From Hyparrhenia diplandra (Eukaryota > Streptophyta > Magnoliopsida > Poales > Poaceae), in assembly GCA_015847255.1 (NCBI GenBank), contig JADLZK010008417.1, positions 1 to 64,000 of the forward strand: a stretch of 64,000 nt of DNA, given 5' to 3'. Below, in pieces: positions 45,331 to 57,571 of the stretch. The notes beneath the pieces are model-generated. The model was not told where the DNA came from and did no database searches. It saw nothing but the letters and a program-made list of their open reading frames with translations. Made by a program: the position numbers and the translations under genes. Position 1 is the first letter of the stretch. Each line of letters begins with the position of its first letter.

Positions 45331-46658
45331 TGTTGACACTGTTATAGCATAATATTACTAGCCAACTAAACATGAAATAAGGGTTTAGAATGAATATCAA
45401 CATAAGTCTAGGGGTCCAACCGACATATTTCCTCGAGTTTTGGTATTTCATGACTTTGCGGTGGACCGAACAGATAAAAGCGAGATAAGAGCAAAGTGAA
45501 AACCCTAAGAGTTTGTATCCCATACGATGACAAGACTTGACCGTGAGTCAACTCAATCCGAAAAGTGGACTAAAACGTTCTAGAAGATACCGAAGACACC
45601 AAAGAAGAAGGAGAACTCACCAGGGACACGAGTCCCCGGGCGATCGCCGAGCCCATCATCGGGCGACCGCCGGGTGGGTCCCACCTATCGCCCTCACCTT
45701 TCTATGGCGGTTTGTCACCGACATTGGGGTTGTATCTACACCGTTGTTCAAGGTCGGTTTGATCCAAGGGTTCCTGTTCATCGCCAAGGGCTATATAAGA
45801 AGACCACCTGACCCCAGGGCAAAACCCTAATTCATTTAACTCAATACTCAACAGGCTGAGGCCCTGACCTCTCTAGTTCCAATCTAGATTAGACACCATG
45901 TAGAACTAGAAGCCCTAGAGCGAGTTGAGAGCAAGCATCAAGAAAGATTAGAGCCATAGTTCCCATGAGAGAGACTAGAGCTAATCTTGTTCCGAGAGCT
46001 AAAGCGTGGGTGAAGGGAAGAGCTGGCCGAGGAAGCACCGGACTGCCGGTGACTCCTCTACATCTTGTACCGTCGGGATCAAGTCCCATTAGCATTGGGC
46101 CTTACCTCCGAGACTTCGATGGTGGGATCAACTTCTTATTTAAGTAAGTAATTGTTCTTATTGTTCTTATTGTTCGCAACTCTTGTTTGAGTACTTTAAT
46201 CTGTAGGACCCTATAGATTAGAGGGGTGGCTTAGGTTTAGGCGTGGTGCTTAGACCGAGGTTGCTTGTGGATGCACCCTACATTCCGGGTCGTGTGGTAG
46301 ATCGCGGGAGTGACAGTCCTGTTGAGTCCTTTGGAGTCCACCCCACGAATGTTAGGCCAAGCAGACCATGTTCTTTGGAGGATTGCATGTTTCGGTCCAT
46401 GTTTTCCTTTGAGTACGCCCCCTTAAGACAATATCAACCGTAGGAATCTCCTTACCTCTTTATCCTCTCATTCCTTGATTGCTGCTCGGTTATATAAATT
46501 AGTTATATGGATTAGTTATATGCCTCAGTTATCCTCACACCATCCTTCCTGTGGATTCGATATTAAAACCCTCTCCGGGTGAAATGCTCACCCGGTATCC
46601 GTTAAACTATGGATTATACAAATTATAAATATTTCTATAGGCTTAACAAACACCAACA
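45331..46658 (+). repeat. 3' LTR of Gypsy element A
   Basis: 1,328 bp, preceded by the polypurine tract and followed by TTGAT. The promoter-like GGGCTATATAAGAAG lies at about 45788. Confidence 0.92.
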
Positions 46659-47993
46659 TTGATGTAGTTGATGAGCTGTTGGTTATCTGCAAGGAGAGTA
46701 GCATCCACCAAGTTCATCCTGTTGAGAAGCGAAGCTGCCAAGGCCAAACCTGCCGCCTCTGCCATGAGAACTGAAGAGGCCTCTTTAATAGCCGCCCTGA
46801 TGAATAAGATGGTTGGTGGTGATGTGGTGGTATTGACCATGAAGATGCCAAGTCCCGCTTGTCTGGACGTAGTCCCTGGCAAGTCCGGCGGGGTGGAGGC
46901 GTCCATGTAGCACCTGAAGCCCTGTAGAGAAGAGGGGGAGTGAAGTAGGTGCCTGTCATTACCTTGTTGTGGTGTGTGCCCAGCATTGTCCTGATTCAAA
47001 ATTGGTTGTCGTAGGAGAGGAGCATGCTGTATGTGTTGAGGAGCCGGTTGTGCCGAATGTTCTGCAATGGTAGATGCAATACCTTGGTGCAAGTTGGTCG
47101 ATGACAGGGGCTGGTTTATTGATGTAGCAATAGCATGGATGTGTCCCTGTTCACCTAGAATCTGGTGATGTGGCCGGTTGTGAGTAGGTCCTTGTTGTTG
47201 ACCTGAAAATTAAAAGCTCATACCTTGGGTCATACTTTGTTGAATTGGTTCGTTCTGCAGTGAAGTGGTGGGTGCATTGTGGGCAGGATGGGGCTGTTCC
47301 TCATTGCATTGGAGATGACCAATAGCCTGGAGGTGGGTTTGCATGTGGGCTTGAGCTGCCTTGTGGACCTGAAAGGAGCTCTAGGTTTTTCTCTGAAATC
47401 TGTTATCATTACGCGCTTTCCAGATATACCACATAGTAAATAGAACAATGCAAAGAGTACTATCAGAGGGGTTGGGAGAGAGTAAGAGAGGTAAAGAGAT
47501 TTGAATACCATCCTCGGAATGTGTGATGGTTTGGGTTTGGAGAGGAGTGGAAGCAGTTGACCATACCTGAGTTGGTAATTGGCATTGAAAAAATAGGTGA
47601 TTATCGTCTTCGATGGCACCACAAGAAGTGTGTGTTGTTGGTCTATGTGCACCAAGAACCCGCCTACTCTTTTCCCTCTGCCGCTAACGCTCTTCTAATA
47701 AGTCTCCATGCAAAGGTTTTGAGAAGAGGAGGGATGATCTTAAATTTCTAGATCTTTTGTAGAATGAGGTTAGCCTCATGTGTGATGCTTCTGGAACCTT
47801 GATTGGGAAGGTTATGGTTCTGTTGGGAGGCTAGATGAGTGTAGATAGATTTGGTGGTGCATATCCCATTGGTAGCTGGAGTCCATCTAAGGATGTGGTT
47901 GTGATCTGAGGAGATAGTTTATGTATTTCAATAGCGTAGACAACTTGAGGTGAGAAGGTGGCTGCAAGAAGGCTGTGGTTCCAAGTTTGGGTG
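46659..47993 (-). mobile_element. LINE, middle part (zinc-binding domain to RNase H)
   Basis: Minus-strand 47092-46664 encodes the RNase H domain: GFRCYMDAS with the first catalytic Asp, then AGLGIFMVN, EASSVLMAEAAGLALAASLL and LADNQQLINYI. 47655-47230 holds the decayed zinc-binding domain. It is cut at 47993 by the CACTA element and at 46658 by Gypsy element A. Confidence 0.85.
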
Positions 47994-48521
47994 CACTAGT
48001 ACTGAAATGAACTTTCGTGGCGGTTTTTTTTTTGGTTTTCCGTGGCGGTTTTTAGAACCGTCACGCAGCCTAGGGTCACGGTTAATCGGATGATTAACCG
48101 TGGCGGTTTTTAGGACCGTCACCATTAATCCATTAATGGTGGCGGTTTTTAAAGATAACCGCCATGGTTAATCGGTTTAACCATAAAGGTTATCTTTAAA
48201 AAACCGCCATGGTAAATAAAATAAAAAAAAAAAACAAAAAGCCCAAACCTAACCCTAACGGGCCGCCGTGGCCCAAACCTAACTCTAACGGGGCCGCCGC
48301 TGTCCCGCAGGGGGCTCGCCGTCCCGCTGGGGTCCGCGCCGCCGCCATCCGCCAGGGGTCACGCGGCCGCCCCACCAGGCCTCGTCGTTCGCCGCTGGGT
48401 CGCGCGCCGCCCGCAGTTAGGCTCGCCGTCCGCGCCGGGGTCCGGCGCCGACGCCATCCACCGCCGGGTCGCGCGCCCCCATATAGGGCCTCGCCGTGGC
48501 GCCGCCGGGGTCGCGCAAGAC

Positions 48522-50313
48522 CGTTGGTATACCTTATAGCATAAAATATAGAGGTTTTTAAAACGAAAATAAGGGCTTAAAATGAATATCAACATAGTAT
48601 AGGGGCTTAACTAACATGATTCCACTAGTTTTGGTGATTTATATATTTTTCAGGGATTAAACAGAAAATGCCCAAGAGTTTGCAAGCCCTACGACATAAA
48701 GACGTATCCGTGACGTAACCCAACGTGGAACCTACACTAGAACATTCCAGAAGAGACCAGAGAGCACCAGAAGGAAGGTGGGGCCCACCTGGCAGAGCCA
48801 GGCGGCGGCCCACTTAGGGCATGGCGGCGGCCGCCCCGGTGGGGCCCCCTGTCAGCCTCCCATTCAAGGTCGGTTCACCACCGCCTATGAGGAGCAATCT
48901 AGTCCATCCATCAAGGTCGGTTTGATCCAAGGGCTCCCGTGCATCCTCTGGGGCTATATAACAAGACCCCCTGACCCCTGGGTGAAACCCTAATTCATTC
49001 CCAAGTCATTATCATTCAAGTCATCCAACTCCAAGTCAAGACCCTAAGCCCTAGTTCCACCATAACAAGAGCAATAGCTATCTAGGCTAGTTCTAGAGGA
49101 AGTCAAGTATTGTCTTGAATTCCTGATCGTCAAGAAGTAGCGGAAGCAAGAGCTTCTCGTGGCTTCTCTCTTGTATTCATCATTGTAAGTATTAGTTAGA
49201 ATACAATTGCTATGACTTTATTCTATTTAATGATTATATTCTTATTTATATGTTTCCATGCTTATTATGATTATATATTTAGTTTAGTGTGTTTGTCTTT
49301 ATATTCAAGCATGGAGTCGTATAGCGCTCATGTAGACAAGCTCTCCTATATGGGTGGTCGACAATGTGTAAACGTGGTGTTTATACAACGTTTGCCCGCG
49401 ACATCACCCTATATTCTCGAAAGTGTGGTAGATCGTGGATGTGATACTCCCATTGAGTCCTTTGGAGTCCACCCCCGAATGTAGGGCTAGTTGAACTTTG
49501 TTACTATGGTTGGTTGGTTTTGTTCCTAATCTTCCTTAGTAATATTCACCATGTGTAGATATAATGCTTTCATACGATGATGACTAGACGTATTGCACTA
49601 ATTGTAGTATGCATTGACATATAATTAGGAGTAACTTAGGGATATTCCATCTTAGTCTACCTATACCATGATATTTAGCCGTTATGACACCAACTAGTGG
49701 CATACCATTATCTCGTGACTTGGAATGTTATTATTATTATTATTATTGTTTATCATTATTATTATCTTTACCTTGTGACTTACCTAGTTTGAGTTTAGTA
49801 TGATGCATATGGTTTACTCTACATTACACCACCGCAAGTGAATCAATATTAAATCATCAACCTACCCATAGCTTACCCCTCTCCTTTTCGGTAGAATATA
49901 AATACGATACCGGATAGAATCCCGGTGAGATGCTACAATAGGGTAATTCTATCCGTGCGCTTTGCAGATCGATACCAGTAATTATATTATCATAGCAAGA
50001 GTTTTAAGTGTTATATAAAGAATATCCGTTCACGCATTTCTTTAGCGTTGTGAGCTAGGGTGTGAGACTAGTTTCGTAGGCAATGCTAGAATGTGTGGTA
50101 CAGCTTTTTGTGCCTATCGTGGTGAGATTAACTCCACCAAATGATAATGTTACGAAGTCATAAACCATAACTAATTCCGTCTAACTTTATTTCTCCGACC
50201 GACTTTTATTGGAATGTGAGATTAACTCCACATCCAAGCTAACTTATTACATAGATACCATTTATACATTTCTAGCGCCGTCCTAGATGTGGATCGTGTT
50301 AGAGATGTCAACA
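48522..50313 (+). repeat. 5' LTR of Gypsy element B, full length
   Basis: 1,792 bp. It holds a 569-bp segment (about 49553-50121) missing from the 3' LTR, bounded by GTG at both break points. GGGCTATATAACAAG (about 48951) is the likely promoter. A TTATTATTA run lies at about 49731. Confidence 0.9.
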
Positions 50314-50659
50314 AGCATTTCGCGCCGCCGTGTCGGGGAAGGAAGGGTGCTAGCCAAACCTAAAACACACACATGGATAGATTGATATCACTTGCATCAC
50401 GTAATGTATCGAGGACCCATTATCAACTACTCAAACAGGCTTACCCTTATTTGTCTACTTGTTTTTGATCTTATGCGGGGTAAATGAATGAATTGGAGTA
50501 GCCGCCCGGATAATTATATAGACGATCCGAAGTATTAATAAGAAGGGCAAGATCCAAACTTAGAAGGGCATCAAACACCCTCGATTCGGACGTTGATCGA
50601 GTCGGGCGGGACCTATCACCTGTGTTTGAGGCTATGGCGGATAAGACGCTTCATGAAGT

Positions 50660-51330
50660 TTTTTCGCTCCAACTATGGCCAATGTTCGTGACCGGACCGA
50701 AGTTGAGATTGGAGATCGTAGCGAACTCAAGCCTGGACTTATTAACATGGTGCAAGCCGCCCGCTTTTTTGCGGAAAGGCACACGAAGATGCTAGTGCTC
50801 ATCTCCAACATTTCCCGGAGATTTGCAAAGACTTTCACCATCAAAGATATACCAAGAGATGCAATCCTACTTCGCCTTTTTTCCATTCTCACTTTTGGGG
50901 AAAGCGGCGGTGGTTCTACGCCAACAAAGAGAAGAATACAACATGGTCACTTTGCTCCACTCGCCTTCCTAGCAAAATTTTTTTCCCAATTGGCAAGACC
51001 AATGCCTTGAGGGGAAAGATTTCAAATTTTCAACAACAACACGATGAGTCCGTCCCGTAAGCGTGGGAGCGCTTCCAAGAATACATCTCGGAATGTCCAC
51101 ATCACGGGATGGAGAAGTGGTTACTCATGCAGACCTTCTATCATGGGCTCACTACGAAGTACCCGTGAGACAATGGATGCAAAGCAGCGAGGAGGTGCTT
51201 TCCTTTCACTTACAATTTCCAAAGCTACGGAACTTGTGGAAAAGATGGCTTCCAACCACGCTTGGAATGAAGATCGCCCAACCCGCAAGAGAACAAGTGG
51301 AACGCACCGGTGAAGGAGGTAGACATGTCG
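50660..51330 (+). pseudogene. Gag of Gypsy element B, frameshifted
   Basis: The capsid-like part is recognisable from LKPGLINMVQAARFF through ISRRFAKTFTIKDIPRDAIL and LRLF, a form typical of retrotransposon gag in Tat/Athila-like elements. After about 50880 the frame changes (WFYANKEK..., then KTNALRGKISNFQQ), and again near 51055. ISKATELVEKMASNHAWNEDR (about 51220-51285) is the expected C-terminal helix. A knuckle-like CEECGNTWPHGQEL (about 51425) follows. At least three single-base frame changes. Confidence 0.8.
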
Positions 51331-51805
51331 CCCCGCCAAAATGGACCTTATAATGAAGAAACTTGAGGATGGAGATCCTGAATCAAGGACCATGTCATGC
51401 AATTCGACTCGCATGACTTGTGAAGAGTGTGGCAACACCTGGCCACATGGGCAAGAATTGTCCAGAAATAAAGAGGAGGTACATTATATCAATAACAACA
51501 ATAACTACCGCCCCTCCACGTAATCTTGGATGGAACCAATAGAGGCCAAGCTTCCAAGGTAACTTCCAAGGTAGTTATCAAGGTAATAACTTTAATCAAC
51601 CTTCTTTAAGAGATTTGGTTTTAACCCAAGAAAAAGCTATGAAAAATTTATCGAGAAAATTAGCTTCCAATGATAAAATGTTAGAAACCATAAATAATAG
51701 AATGGATAGTTTTTCTTCAAAGAATTAAAACTCAACATAGCTTTAATAAAATGATAGAGGATCAGCTTGCTAGATTGGCAAATTCTATGGAACTAACCTT
51801 ATCGG

Positions 51806-52480
51806 GTGAGATACCGCCAACCGAAGGAAGTAGAAACCGCAAATCTTGTCGATATATATAATGCAGGTCACTTCCACACGGACTACCTCAGGAGTGATTG
51901 GTTAGATGACTCTCTACCACCTAAGAAAGGAGATCCAGGGAGACCGATCATCACCATCCAGATAGGACCACATGAATTCAAGAATGCACTTTGTGACTTT
52001 GGCTCAAGCGTCAACCTAATGCCTAAGGTAATTTATGAGAAAATTCATGGTAGGCCATTATTATATACATCTATGTGCTTACAGCTTGCAGACCAGTCAC
52101 TATGCTACCCAATGGGTATACTTAGAGATGTTTGCATTAGTTTTGGAAATGCATATGTGGCTGCGGATTTTGCAGTAATTGAAACAGGGGAAGATGAGAA
52201 AGTTCCAATTATATTGGGCCGACCATTCTTGAACACAACCAAGGCAATCCTCTACGCCCACAGCGCAAAGATTTGTTTTGATGTTCAGGGGAGAAAGAGA
52301 ACATTTTATTTCAGAAACAAGAAACTTTCCTCTCCTACTCAACCAAGAACACCATACATCTATGAGATGCCAGCAGAGCCGACGATTAAGACCAAGAAGA
52401 ACAAGAACAGAAATAAGAAGGCGCAGCCTATAAAGGTAATGATGATTAATCAAGTACGTAAAAACGATCATTCACTTAAA
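51806..52480 (+). pseudogene. First retropepsin-like domain of Gypsy element B
   Basis: Reads DYLRSDWLDDSLPPKKGDPG, then the active-site region ALCDFGSSVNLMPKVIYEKI (D-x-G at about 51985) and the flap and second half IILGRPFLNTTKAILYAHS (about 52210). The normal Gypsy form is C-D-L-G-A-S. The frame is open from 51806 to 52780 and continues into the second unit. A lysine-rich linker (IKTKKNKNRNKKAQP) closes the first. Confidence 0.85.
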
Positions 52481-52975
52481 TCCCTAATGCTACAAAAGTT
52501 AGATGATCCAGAGTCCCTACCATACATTGTTCTATTAACCAATGGAATTTCTATAATACTTATTGTGACACGGGCCGGCATCAACTTAATGGGAAAGGTA
52601 ACATATGAAATGATATTTGGTAAGATGCCCTTGCACCCAACATATTTTGATTGCGGATGGCGGACCGGTCTTCCGATACCCGAAGGAATTGCAAAAGATG
52701 TACCGGTGAAGATAAATGATCACTATGTCCCAACCGACTTTTTAGTCATGGACATGGGAGAAGAACAGATCCACCAATAGTCTTTGGGGAGACCATTCCT
52801 CAACACTACATGCGCCATCATCTACATGAGAACGGGGAGATCCACTTCCAATTTCCTAAAGAGAAGGTACGCTTGTATTTTAACAATTATACTACTTATG
52901 AATATCCAAAGAAGAACAGTCACACGAAGACGCCGTCAACAGAGGAAATGGATCATGAATCCTAAGATCACACCA
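52481..52975 (+). pseudogene. Second, tandem retropepsin-like domain of Gypsy element B
   Basis: Repeats the layout of the first: an active-site zone at about 52560-52600 (AGINLMGKVTYEMIFGKMPL in one frame, with C-D-T-G in the other, so a frameshift lies inside the active site), then DVPVKINDHYVPTDFLVMDM and, after a frame change at about 52780, GRPFLNTTCAIIYMRTG. Two GRPFLNTT motifs 570 bp apart prove the duplication of the domain. Confidence 0.8.
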
Positions 52976-55653
52976 AGGTACTAGCAGATTCAATAATGGG
53001 GCATTATATCAAGTCACACGTAAGAGCCATGAAGGCATTGGATGTGAAAATAAAGGAAGAATCAAGATACATCAAGGAAAAGCTTGCTCGACTTTCACCG
53101 TAAAGACATTTTGTCTCACGCAGTGACTTCTCTCAAGAATTAGGACAATCATGGGAAGACTATGAAGAAGCACGCGATGCGTATTGGTGGAACAGAGGTC
53201 AACGAGGTTTCGCCTTACTAGGAGAAGCCATAGAAGAATTAGAAGACAAAAAGATAAAGTCCCTTGCACGAATCATCCTTAGAAGAAATAGAAGAACCTA
53301 CCAGACAACAACAAGGAACAATGGAGTGAGAAAGAGATAACTCCTAGTACACCATCGGAAGAAATATCAATCAAATCATCGAGCCACCAATTGTGACCAC
53401 CGACATACCCCGGGAGTAATGAACAAAGAACGGAAGTCTTGTTTGGAGGACTTTAATCCTCGAACCTTCGCCGCGAAAGGTAATTCGTAAGTTATCCATA
53501 TTCAATTCTCAGCTTTGCATATTTACTTTCATCAATTGCATGGCATGTTTCCCTTTTCAAGTTGCATTAGAAAATGATAAAAATATATATTAGTGCTTTG
53601 CATGTTTAAAAGCTTACAGCCCCATGTGAGTAAACTTGAGGTTTGACACCCTCGAGAGATACACTTTGTGGTGGCATAAAAATAAAATAAAGATGCATTT
53701 CATCTTTTCTTGCATACAAATAAAGAAAATCCAAAAATATCTTTTCTCGCTAAAAGAATTCCGTGCGACGAGAAGCAATGTGGCTAAACTCTAACACTTA
53801 ATCAAGTTCCACTAGCTTTGTTGTCTATTTGAGTTTAGCAGGACTTCGAAGGAGAAGAGACACGATGCCATTGTCGTCATCTACCTCAACTCCCATCAAC
53901 CCGACATTTCAATCAAGCTTGGGGAGAGCACCCCTGATTATCCCGATAAGTATTACTACCACTATTAGCTAGATATTTGGTTTGCTAAGTTTGCTTTAGT
54001 TTGCTTAAGAGTGAGTCTTTATAATCTTCAAGAGTCTTTGCTATAGTATAAATGATCAAGAGAGAGTGTACACCTTTACGCTTTTGCTCAACCAAAAAGA
54101 ACTTAGAAATGATGAATAGTTGTCCGTCGTAATGTCTTTCAAGTACCTAGCTTTCAAGCTTAATTTCTCTCGAAGCTTAAATATAAAAACTGCTTTGACT
54201 TGAGATTTACCCTAAACCTAAATTCTGTGGATTGCAAATGCTTGCTCTAGAGTCTAGGTGATTGACGGATATGACATATGAAAGTTTTGAGCTACTATTT
54301 CTCTTACTCCTAGTGACACTAGATTTTGAGACTTATCTTTTGAAAATTATAAAAATATACATGATAAGTTCCGTATGTGAGTGTTGAAACCCCTACCACA
54401 GCCAGATATACATGCTCAATAGATTAGGAAACCCCTTTTTTATATATATATGCTACTTGCTTTGCATTGAGTTTGTTCAACCTTTGTCGACCCTTAGAAA
54501 CTTGTCATGCCGATGTACACTCCATCCACCCATCCACTATATATATTTCATTCCACTAGACTCCACTCATATATATATCTTTGCTTTTATCCTGGAAGTA
54601 CGCATCTACCATACATTTCCATTATATATCCACCAAATATGTTCCACTCCTATCTTGGGAGAAGAACAACCAAAAATATTCCATCCATTCCATTCAACAA
54701 TCTCATAAAGCTCTAATCTATCTCAAAAGTCTATTGCAAAAAGAGACTTGGGTTGTCTTATTTAAAAAAGAGAGAAGAAAGAAAGAGAAGAGAAAAAGGG
54801 GGATGAAAACGGACAAGTGTCCTACGGGCGAGTAGAGCCTACCTCCCTAGAAGAAAAAAGAGAATAAAGGAGAGTTAAAAAAATGAATGAGTGTCCGATG
54901 AAAACAATGGGTACCTAGATGCCCGCCTCTCCATAAAAAAGAAAAATAAAGAGAAAGATGTGCAACCCAGGTTCTCTCAAATGTTTTCAAGTATCAAATG
55001 AGAGATGATTTTTCAAAGAGCTAGAGTAGAATTAGACTTTTCTCATCATATTCGCACCTACCATCATAATCATTTCATTCCATCATGCACATGCATCGGT
55101 ATGACTCGTGACTTTGGATCCATTGTTTGAGCTTACAATATATGCTTAGTAAGTAAATTTAGTTTTCTCCCCACCCATGAACTCCAGATATACGCTTTAG
55201 ATATAGGGTGAGAGAGAAGAAGGCATAGTGTCCTACTGCCTTAGTCCAAAAATACCACATATGAGAGAAAGGCAAAACAACCTTATTGCCTTAGAGAGGA
55301 TCCACCAGTACCACATATGAGAGATTTGAAAGGGGTCATCTTGAAGGAACTTTGAGTTTTATTTCGAAAAATCAAGTAAAAACTCAGGAATGATGGTTGA
55401 ACAAAGAGTTTGAGACTTAGTGCTTGACTTGATTGTTCTATCTTTCAATTACCCAAGATCACAAGAAAAAGCTACAAGCTCCATGATTAAAGGTAATATG
55501 GGTAAGTTGAAGGTTAAAATAGTTTATTCTTATCCAGGAGATGAAATTTTGTTTGAAAGCATGTGTACTTTTGAGGTGTGAAAGCGTTGCAAAGCAACTC
55601 GATCCAACAACATGGTCTTGCTAGGGACTAGCAAGAGGTAAGCTTGGGGAGCT
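52976..55653 (+). other. Noncoding 3' region of Gypsy element B
   Basis: No reading frame of note. 53900-55653 aligns with 43530-45330 of element A: both share GGGGAGAGCACCCC, CGATAAGTAT, CCGCCTCTCCAT, CAACCCAGGTTCTC and the polypurine tract. 52976-53480 still contains decayed glutamate-rich coding-like sequence. Confidence 0.75.
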
Positions 55654-56874
55654 TGTTGGTATACCTTATAGCATAAAATATAGAGGTTTTTAAAACGAAA
55701 ATAAGGGCTTAAAATGAATATCAACATAGTATAGGGGCTTAACTAACATGATTCCACTAGTTTTGGTGATTTATATATTTTTCGGGGATTAAACAGTAAA
55801 ATGCCCAAGAGTTTGCAAGCCCCTACGACATAAAGACGTATCCGTGACGTAACCCAACGTGGAACCTACACTAGAACATTCCGGAAGAGACCGAGAGAGC
55901 ACCGGAAGGAAGGTAGGGCCCACCTGGCGAGAGCCAGGCGGCGCCCACTTAGGGCATGGCGGCGGCCGCCCCGGTGGGGCCCCCGTCAGCCTCCCGTTCA
56001 AGGTCGGTTCACCACCGCCTATGAGGAGCAATCTAGTCCATCCATCAAGGTCGGTTTGATCCAAGGGCTCCCGTGCATCCTCCGGGGGCTATATAACAAG
56101 ACCCCCGACCCCTTGGGTGAAACCCTAATTCATTCCCAAGTCATTATCATTCAAGTCATCCAACTCCAAGTCAAGACCCTAAGCCCTAGTTCCACCATAA
56201 CAAGAGCAATAGCTATCTAGGCTAGTTCTAGAGGAAGTCAAGTATTGTCTTGAATTCGATCGTCAAGAAGTAGCGGAAGCAAGAGCTTCTCGTGGCTTCT
56301 CTCTTGTATTCATCATTGTAAGTATTAGTTAGAATACAATTGCTATGACTTTATTCTATTTAATGATTATATTCTTATTTATATGTTTCCATGCTTATTA
56401 TGATTATATATTTAGTTTAGTGTGTTTGTCTTTATATTCAAGCATGGAGTCGTATAGCGCTCATGTAGACAGCTCCTATATGGGTGGTCGACAATGTGTA
56501 AACGTGGTGTTTATACAACGTTTGCCTGCGACATCACCCTATATTCTGGGAAGTGTGGTAGATCGTGGATGTGATACTCCCATTGAGTCCTTTGGAGTCC
56601 ACCCCCCGAATGTAGGGCTAGTTGAACTTTGTTACTATGGTTGGTTGGTTTTGTTCCTAATCTTCCTTAGTAATATTCACCATGTGAGATTAACTCCACC
56701 ATCGATAATGTTACGAAGTCATAAACCATAACTAATTCCGTCTAACTTTATTTCTCCGACCGACTTTTATTGGAATGTGAGATTAACTCCACATCCAAGC
56801 TAACTTATTACATAGATACCATTTATACATTTCTAGCGCCGTCCTAGATGTGGATCGTGTTAGAGATGTCAACA
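55654..56874 (+). repeat. 3' LTR of Gypsy element B, internally deleted
   Basis: 1,221 bp. It is collinear with the 5' LTR except for the 569-bp gap at about 56684, where CACCATGTG joins directly to AGATTAACTCC. The shared GTG at both break ends marks a microhomology deletion. Confidence 0.9.
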
Positions 56875-57091
56875 CGCCGCCCTCAAGCAGCAGGGCTCGC
56901 CGTCCGCCACCGGGATCCGCCGCTGCCGCCCGGCGCTTCGCCGCGCACCCAAGCACCGGAGAGAGAGTGGAAGCGCCATGGGGAAGAGGGAGTCCTCGCC
57001 GGGGCTCCATCCTCCGCGCCATGAGGAAGATGGAGTGGAAGCGCCATGGTGGGCGGCCGCTCGCTGCCTTTCGTCGAAGGTGAAGGTGCGC

Positions 57092-57094
<3 letters not shown>

Positions 57095-57156
<62 letters not shown>
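57095..57156. repeat. (GA)n microsatellite
   Basis: About thirty uninterrupted GA units in the right half of the CACTA element. Confidence 0.95.
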
Positions 57157-57159
<3 letters not shown>

Positions 57160-57571
57160 TGAGGGACTCCGTGCATGCGTGGAGATAGACTCCGTGTCTT
57201 GTTCAAAATATTGAATGGTGGAGAAAGCACAGATTGAATGAATGGTGGAGATTGACTCACGTGGCCTCTAATCCAGCCATTCAGGACATACACGTCAGCG
57301 ATCCGTGGGAGTGATCCGTGGGATGAGGCACTCCTGCACGCATTCACGCCATGCATTAAACATGACGGTTTTTTTAATGTGACCGCCACGATTAATAGGC
57401 ATTAACCGTGGCGGTTATTTTACAAAAACCGCCACGGTTAATCGATTAACCGTGGCGGTTTTTACCCTGACCAGGGGGTTGATGGGGCACCGATTAATGG
57501 TGGCGGTTTTTAAAATAACCGCCACCGAAAATGATTTGGAAACGCTGTGTAAAATCAATTGTGTAGTAGTG

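Larger units (their letters stand above)
42135..46658 (+). mobile_element. Non-autonomous Gypsy element A (coding-free), TSD TTGAT
   Basis: LTRs 42135-43457 and 45331-46658 start TGTTGACAC and end CAACA. TTGAT lies on both sides (42130-42134 and 46659-46663). The primer site TTTTCGGCGCCGTTGTCGGG (about 43462) is of the tRNA-Asp type used by Tat/Athila-like Gypsy elements. AAGCTTGGGGAGCT (45319-45330) is the polypurine tract. The internal 1.87 kb has no coding frame but matches the 3' noncoding part of element B (53900-55650), so A is a gag-pro-less relative. It is inserted in the RNase H region of the LINE. Confidence 0.95.
48522..56874 (+). mobile_element. Gypsy element B: gag plus two retropepsin-like domains, no RT or integrase
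   Basis: LTRs 48522-50313 and 55654-56874 begin (T/C)GTTGGTATACC and end GTCAACA. A tRNA-Asp-type primer site (TTTCGCGCCGCCGTGTCGGG, about 50319) and polypurine tract (AAGCTTGGGGAGCTTG, about 55639) are present. The internal region codes gag (about 50660-51330) and two tandem protease-like units (51806-52970), then 2.7 kb without coding that matches element A. No polymerase or integrase is visible. No clean target duplication was found (AAGAC on the left, CGCCG on the right). It interrupts the CACTA element. Confidence 0.9.
47994..57571. mobile_element. Non-autonomous CACTA element, TSD GTG, carrying Gypsy element B
   Basis: Starts CACTAGTACTGAAATG and ends TGTGTAGTAGTG; GTG flanks both ends (47991-47993 and 57572-57574). 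Both ends carry AACCGTGGCGGTTTT-type subterminal repeats in both orientations (48016-48210 and 57363-57530), as in the element at 14049-15054. Without the Gypsy insertion (48522-56874) it is about 1.2 kb of GC-rich filler with no transposase. It sits in the LINE. Confidence 0.93.

Noticed and set aside
48517..56880. A target duplication for Gypsy element B
   Set aside because: AAGAC on the left and CGCCG on the right do not match; none is claimed.
57095..57156. (GA)n tract considered as a promoter GAGA element
   Set aside because: It lies in a CACTA element with no gene downstream; treated as a microsatellite.
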